Origin: Neoscytalidium dimidiatum
Lineage: Eukaryota > Ascomycota > Dothideomycetes > Botryosphaeriales > Botryosphaeriaceae
NCBI GenBank assembly: GCA_037367355.1
Contig: CM074698.1
Coordinates: 3,720,001 to 3,784,000, forward strand
Length of the DNA: 64,000 nucleotides
Direction: 5' to 3'
Shown here: piece by piece, positions 58,246 through 64,000 of the stretch
Layout: each line of letters starts with the position of its first letter
Numbering within the stretch: position 1 is the first letter of the stretch
Notes under the pieces: generated by a model
Databases searched by the model: none
What the model saw: the letters and a program-made list of their open reading frames with translations, nothing else
What the model was told of the DNA's origin: nothing
Position numbers and translations under genes: made by a program

Positions 58246-60464
58246 GGCTTTAGTCAGCTACAATTGAGATTGGTCAAGAAACTTGCGTTGGGCTTACTAG
58301 GCTGCGCAGCTATCGAAAATTTCAACCTTCCGTGTTCTTCAACTCTATCATCCCGTTTATCATGGAAGTCCACCCTCAGACTCTCAAGGCCATTCTCCAT
58401 ATATAGCTAACTTTGAACATCTGTATTTTCTCCGACTGACGTATTTTCTTTGAGGGGAGCTGTTGGAAATATGCCTTGAACGAGGCCTGCAAGTGTCAAC
58501 AGAAACGACAGCCGTTATCCGCGGTCTTCGCTACGAAGGCCAGGTTACAGAGTTCAAATCCTAAATCCCAATGTTAATCAGTCTCCCTCCCATGCGGCGG
58601 TGGGACGATTCTGGAGACTCCAAGGCCAATAAACACGCAGCGTCTACACAGGCCATTGGTCAAGGGTGACTGTGATGCTTTGGATCGACTCAACGACCGA
58701 GTGAGTCTCCCAAGGCTTCCGTTGGACCTGAAGGGCTTGGTCCGAACACCAGCTGGAATGGGCCCAGGCAAATCGCAAGCGACGAGGGACAGAGGGACGC
58801 CGCACGCTCGTAGCATGCTGGCACGGCAGTGAGGAGCATTACGCTGTGTGTCTTGACAGTCGAGACACTGTGATCGCAGACCGTCATATCGATGAGTTGT
58901 GGGTTGGAAACTGCGACGAAGGTTGATGAATTTTACTTTGGATTGCAGCCCTAATCACGTGTTGAATCACATGCATTTTATGAGCCAGTTTTGTGGTCTT
59001 TTTAGCTGATCTGCATGAGAGTGGATCCAAAAAAAAAAAAAGAAGTTATACAACGACTATGAACTCTGATAGCAGCAATGAGCCACCAGAGCCAGACATG
59101 CTATCTGGGACTTATCATTATCTGTGACAAACGAGTGCTCTCCTGTATTATATTTTCTCGCTCCATAAGGCTTGCAGAGAATTGTAGACAGTTACCTCAG
59201 CACCAGTGGCACGGAAGCATATCCGACGTATCTTCCCGATTGATGCTCTTTCCTCGGCGTGTGACTCATTCATCCCCGCAACCACAGCTGGAAAGGCATA
59301 CAGGTCAGACTGAGCATAGAATCGGCGGACCACAACGGCGAGAACCGCTGCAGCGATCGGTGTCGATGCCGTCGGTGTCGTCGTCGGTGGCGGCTGGCGG
59401 TACGACATCGCCATAACATCGCCGCCGACGACTGTGGAACAGATACGGAAGCTCCTGCTCTAACTTTTCCCACGTACGAAAAGGTTGCCAGGAACCATGG
59501 CATACGCATAGAATCTCGTATGGGATTCTGCATGTCTTCTGCAGCTGCGTCGTCGATGCACCGGCTGCGGCTAATATCAATTTCAACGAGTGGTATGCCA
59601 CCTTTCTGGAGGTCATAACGAAATCAGAGTCGAACCGTACTATAGTGACGAGACACTTCGTAGACAACACCGTCCAGAGGTTCGCTGCGGACCGCAGAGC
59701 CATGCGCAAGAGCAAAGGCACCGGCACGTCTCGTACACGTGCGACCTTATCCTTGGCGTGCATCCCGTCGAGTAAGAGACATGTAGTCGCGCGAAGATAT
59801 GATCGGGTTTTCTAACGTCACTTGCTATAACCAACTCTTAACGGCGGCCCCGGTAGGAACGCGACTCACTGACAAGTCGGACAGATACAGTGTTCTTGGA
59901 CCGAGAATGAATTTCTCACGGGTTAACGATTGGCAAGGACTAGCGTTGTTGGGGGAGGCAAATTGTTATACTCATTGGAGCATTAATTGTGAAGGAAAAG
60001 CTGTCGCCGGCATTAGCTTAAGAATTTAAAAGGTAAGAACAGAGCAAATGTCAGTACAGCTACAAAGAGAAGGGTATTTTCAAGACCACACGAGACAACT
60101 CAAATCCTCAAACATTCTGAACTCATACCATTCGTGCTCGAGAAAAAAAAAAGGAATATCTGATCAACCGCGACAAGCAGCATTTGCGTATCTCATTAAT
60201 CTCCAAGCCAGATCCATCCCCTTCATCTTTCTCGGATTTTATTTTCGAATACCAACCCTCAATTGGGTATCATGATAAGAAAAAGAGATAAACAGAAGAA
60301 CCACCCTCAAAAAAAAAGATCCCAAATCAACGACACTGGGGACAATATCCCAGTCCCAACATCATCAACCTCCGTCACCGACATGTCCATCCTAGCCAAT
60401 CCGGTGGCCTTGCCCCTTCCCGCAGTACGCAAGCAGTAAGGGGCGGGGACAGTCGCGGTCCGGC
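58246..60464. other. Intergenic region, no gene seen
   Basis: This stretch contains an A run near 59029-59041 and short A/T-rich parts near 60,000-60,330. The minus-strand frame 59305-59763 (152 codons) has no recognisable feature. The last part is the 3' flank of the MARVEL gene. Confidence 0.4.
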
Positions 60465-61315
60465 TTAAGCGTTCATCTGCATCTCAGGCGCGGGTCTGGC
60501 GTCGTTGCTGTTGCGCGTGCGCCAGACATGCAGGGAAGCCAGGACAGTGGTGCCAGCGAAGACGAGCCTGGAAGACAACGTGTTAGCCGCCCATTTCTCA
60601 GAACTCCACCAGACAGCATTGGTGCAAAAAAAAATAATTTTTTTAAGAAAAAGGAAAACAAGAAATACTCACCACTCGAAAGCGCTGAACACGGTGGCGG
60701 CCTTGGCGCTTGCGCAGACGCTGCCGAAGCAGACGCGGTCGTCCAGCCAGACGGCCAGGGCGATGAAGCCGGCGAACCAGAAGAGCATGGTCAGGGCCTC
60801 GACGCCGAGGATGGCGAACTTGTGGGCGGCGGCGGGGAAGCGGGCGGGCGCGACGACGAGGTAGGCGAGCGCGAGGATGGTCCAGACCGAGGCGAAGATC
60901 AGGAAGTTGATCTCGGCCGGCGAGTTGGCGTGCCAGTGCGAGGTCCACCAGTCGCAGACTGGCAAGCGGGTGTTAGTATTGCATTCTCCTTTTGTTTTCT
61001 TGGGAGGGGTTTTTTTTTCTCTCTCTCTTTTTTGGATTTGGTGTGGTGTGGTGATGATGGATGTAGGCCAGGTCTTTTTTTTCACCCGCCCCCGGCCCTA
61101 TGGTAGAATGCTCGGGAGGATTCGCGGGTGCCACACCTTTCGGTGAGAAGCGTGACTTCGATTGTGCGCATTACAGGAGGAATGCGATTGTGCGATGCGA
61201 AGCAAGGCGAAAGCGGATAAAGAGAAAAGTACTCACCATATGCGGTCAGACCAAGCACGATAATGGTAAAGACGGCCTGCGCAATGCGCAGGGGCAGGGT
61301 GAAGTTGAAGGCCAT
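60465..61315 (-). CDS. MARVEL-domain integral membrane protein
   Basis: Three exons, 61315-61237, 60958-60673 and 60567-60465, join to 155 residues. Introns are GTGAGT...CAG and restore frame. Four hydrophobic segments are visible: IAQAVFTIIVLGLTAY, INFLIFASVWTILALAYLVV, FAILGVEALTMLFWFAGFIA and VFSAFEWLVFAGTTVLASLH. A Cys pair (CFGSVC) lies before the fourth, and a short polar C-terminal tail follows. Spacing and the N-terminal FTLPLRIAQ fit the fungal MARVEL (NCE102-like) family, whose members sit in plasma-membrane domains such as eisosomes or help protein sorting. The specific role is unknown. The length is normal for the family. No neighbour suggests a pathway. Confidence 0.88.
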
Positions 61316-63749
61316 GACGTCGGTTCAGGCAATAGTAGCGTTACTGGGCGTTCGGTGAAAGGGCCACGAAGGGAACAGGCGTTCGACGATGCGTTGCAGG
61401 TCCTTTCCTTGGTGGAGGAGGTGTGTCGCTTTGACTTGTTGTCTCTGAGGAAGAGAGGAGGAAAAGTGGCGCCTCGTGGGTAGAAGAAGAGTAACAAAGA
61501 GTACGGGGGGCGGCCGAGAATCCGGGTTGGCGTGCGTCAGGGTCGTCGCGGGTGCGTGTGCCACGACCGAAACAGGATTTGGCGGGCGGTGCAGGTGCTC
61601 GCTCTCGTAGCGTCGTCGTTCGTCGATGAGTCGGCTATGCGCTTATGCAATGCCGCGAGCGAAAGTAAGCTCAGAGATCGGCGGGAGCTTCTTCTGTTGC
61701 CTTAATTTTTTCCCCCGCGAATGTGCCGTCCGATGCGGTCGAGAAGCAGGCTTTCCGGTGCGCAGGGAAAGAGAGAAGCCGCTCCGTATCGGTGGTGAGA
61801 GATGACGGTTTATGCGTGCTAGGCCAGCCAGCAAGCGAAAGAAGCGAGAGGGGAGGAAGTAGAGACGGTGGTTGGTTTTAAAAGTTGCGCACTGGCAGGA
61901 AGCGCAGCAGGTCGCAGGGCGGGCGCTCGGCGTTTTTATCAAACAGCTGCTGCTCTGCCGTCGCCGCGCGAGCTTGCTTTCTTTAGCCCGTCCAATATAA
62001 ATTGCAGGGACTGCAAATTGCTGAAGCTGCTAGAGCTTAAAAAGCAGCAGGGCGGTTTCCGTATCGGAGTGCGGCTAAGGGGCGCGGCTGGATGGTTGAT
62101 TGGGATCCAGTGGTGTAGTCCCAAACGGCGGGCCGAGGGCGTGGGAGGAGTGCTGCAGTGGTGCCTGAGATATAGTCTCCGGGTCCCCTCGCGAGCAGTC
62201 TCTTTAGATTGAGGGCGAGATTGATTAATTGAAGAGTTGAGGCGCTGACCGGTGCATGCTGGCAACGGGTACCTGCCGGGGGGGCTATATGTAGCTTCGC
62301 TGTGAACCTTATAGCGTCCCACACCAACAGCGCGCGCCTGGGACGCACGATCGCTCGCGCTCTTCGACTGCTCGCCGCAGCGCTGGCTTGTGGGCTCTCT
62401 CGAGGGCGCGCGCGAGACGGCGGGCGGTCTGTGACGCGTGGAAGCGGGCTGTACACGGTCGCGGTTTGCGGTGCAGAGGGCGCACGATTCGTAGGCAGGG
62501 AAGCGCGCTGCAAGCGCCCGAGCCAGATCGCCGGCCAGCCTGTTGAAAACCGCCCCGCGCGCTGCAGTCGTGGCTCAATCGCTCAATCGCCCCGGCGTCG
62601 GATGACGGGCTGCGCTCGCGACTGATTGGCCCACACGCCGTCGAAGCCACCGTCCGGGCTCTCCTGGGGCTGATGAAACGTGTTTCGGCATGGGTTGCTC
62701 TCTGCTATTTCCCTCCGCTGTCAATGCGACTCATGCGCCTGCTGACTGGCTCGCTGCTTGCTGTTCGACAGCTTCTCTCGACTACGGCTGCCTCACGATG
62801 CGTTTGAGCCTGAGCTCTGGCCGGGCTTGTCAACCCGGATCACCGTCTGCTTGGGGATTTGGCATGATTGTTGCAGCTCAGCCAGACCTGCTCGGCCGGC
62901 AACCCACTCATTCACTCACTCGCATCCACTGTGGCAGCAGCGTGGCTGAGTCCTGCGCCTTTTTACCCCCATTCCTCTTCCCACGTGCTTTCTATTCTTC
63001 TTCCACCATCCTTCGCGAAATACGCGAGCGGTCTCGACTCGTGGAAAAAGCGGAAATCACGAGCTCCACCAACAGTGTGGTGTGCCTAGCACAGTAAAAA
63101 GAGGCGCTCCGGCGAAGGCGCAGCGGCTGGCGCAGAGCGTGCGCGCAAAACAAAGCAGGGTCTCGAAAGATCCGCCCCCATCGCGGCGCGTCCATTCCGA
63201 CTTGGGACCCCGTGACTCTCGGGCCTGCGGTGACGATAGCGGCGCACCGCCGTCCCGTCTCACCCGTACCTGCTTCCCACTCCAACACATCATCATCACT
63301 GGTCACGCACACCAACTTTTCCCGCCCCCTACGAAAAAAAAAAAAAGAGACCAATCCGACAAAGCAGGATCGTAAGGCGCGCTTTACGTAATTCATCGTC
63401 GTCCTGCCTACAATCCAAGTCGCTCACGAGCCGTGTGAATTCCTCGCTTCGTGATTGCACGTTATTTCCCTTTTCCCCCCCCAATCCCCGCCGATGGAGG
63501 CAAAAGATCGACGTCATAGCTTCCTGCCCTTTTTCTCCCCACCCGGGTGTCGAGATGGCGATCACCGTTGGCCGAGCCCCAAGTCACCGAGATGACGACG
63601 CCCCCGGCTGACACTCCTCCAATGAAACATTCCACTCAAGAGAAAGGGACAAATCGGCAAATGCTGCGAGAGTCCAGAACGCTAGGCAAGTCCAGAACTT
63701 TTCTAGGCAGCCGTTTTCTCTATTGGGCGGCTCGGGTGAGAGAGGGAGA

Positions 63750-63786
<37 letters not shown>

Positions 63787-64000
63787 ATGCGAGACCGTAT
63801 GCATCATCGCCACGATGAACGAGCTGCGGACCTGACCAATACGACCCTCCATCGTCGTCGCAGCCACAGACCTTGATTCAACCCAGCCTCGAAAGGAGCA
63901 TTCGCGTAACCCGTGCCTAGCTGTCTCTCAACCCATGGCGTGCTCCCTACTTACCTGTTCCGACCCAAATCCGCCCCGATGAGATAGTTACGTATCCAGA
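61316..64000. other. Upstream region of the MARVEL gene and right end of the window
   Basis: GC-rich parts (61.5-62.6 kb) hold long overlapping frames without family features. A CCAATATAAATT sequence lies near 61,992. No gene is supported to the end of the window; a gene could begin beyond it. Confidence 0.4.
63738..63784. repeat. (GA)n microsatellite
   Basis: A 47-base GA-repeat tract with two GGG interruptions near its left end. Confidence 0.9.

Noticed and set aside
58540..58575. GAGTTCAAATCC, similar to a tRNA B box
   Set aside because: No A box and no acceptor stem in the preceding 60-90 bases.

Overview
The window reads as nuclear DNA of a filamentous ascomycete (Pezizomycotina). Genes are interrupted by short GT-AG introns of about 48-120 nt, often with a CTGAC-like branch site. 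Repeats carry the C-to-T damage typical of RIP, and several products belong to fungal families (Byr4, Mga2/Spt23, HET, MARVEL/NCE102-like). A Dothideomycete is my guess, but nothing here proves the class. I rebuilt all exon coordinates by hand from splice signals and reading frame.

Layout. 0-5.3 kb holds the 3' part of a GPI-type aspartic protease, then a divergent housekeeping pair: Spt4 (minus) and protein phosphatase 5 (plus). 5.9-15 kb is an accessory block. It contains a complete but mutated Tc1/mariner element (5940-7277, TA duplication), a small ABM-domain gene, a strongly RIP-mutated 2-kb relic (about 8.9-10.95 kb) with one long broken reading frame and five copies of an 11-base motif, and a six-exon minus-strand gene. 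That gene encodes a 942-residue fusion of a DUF2235 (Tle1-like) alpha/beta hydrolase, a P-loop GTPase and a hydrophobic C-terminal region. It is the most interesting item here.

18-27 kb returns to core genes: a disordered, probably nuclear fungal protein of unknown function, an XRCC4/Lif1 homologue (end joining), and, divergent from it, a Byr4/Bfa1 homologue (septation/mitotic-exit control). 30-35 kb holds a BAHD-type acyltransferase and a secreted GMC oxidoreductase with the His/Asn pair of the cellobiose dehydrogenase flavin domain. 41-45.6 kb holds a membrane-anchored Mga2/Spt23-like transcription factor. 45.6-64 kb is gene-poor. It contains a small C2H2 zinc-finger gene, a hAT-like MITE with perfect 70-bp inverted repeats, a broken HET-domain gene and a MARVEL-domain membrane protein.

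Most core genes work independently (transcription elongation, signalling, DNA repair, cytokinesis, lipid-responsive transcription). The accessory parts share a theme: mobile-element relics next to a putative self/non-self type receptor (DUF2235-GTPase) and a dead HET gene. No tRNA, rRNA or CRISPR was found. Several stretches of 2-7 kb show no gene I can support.
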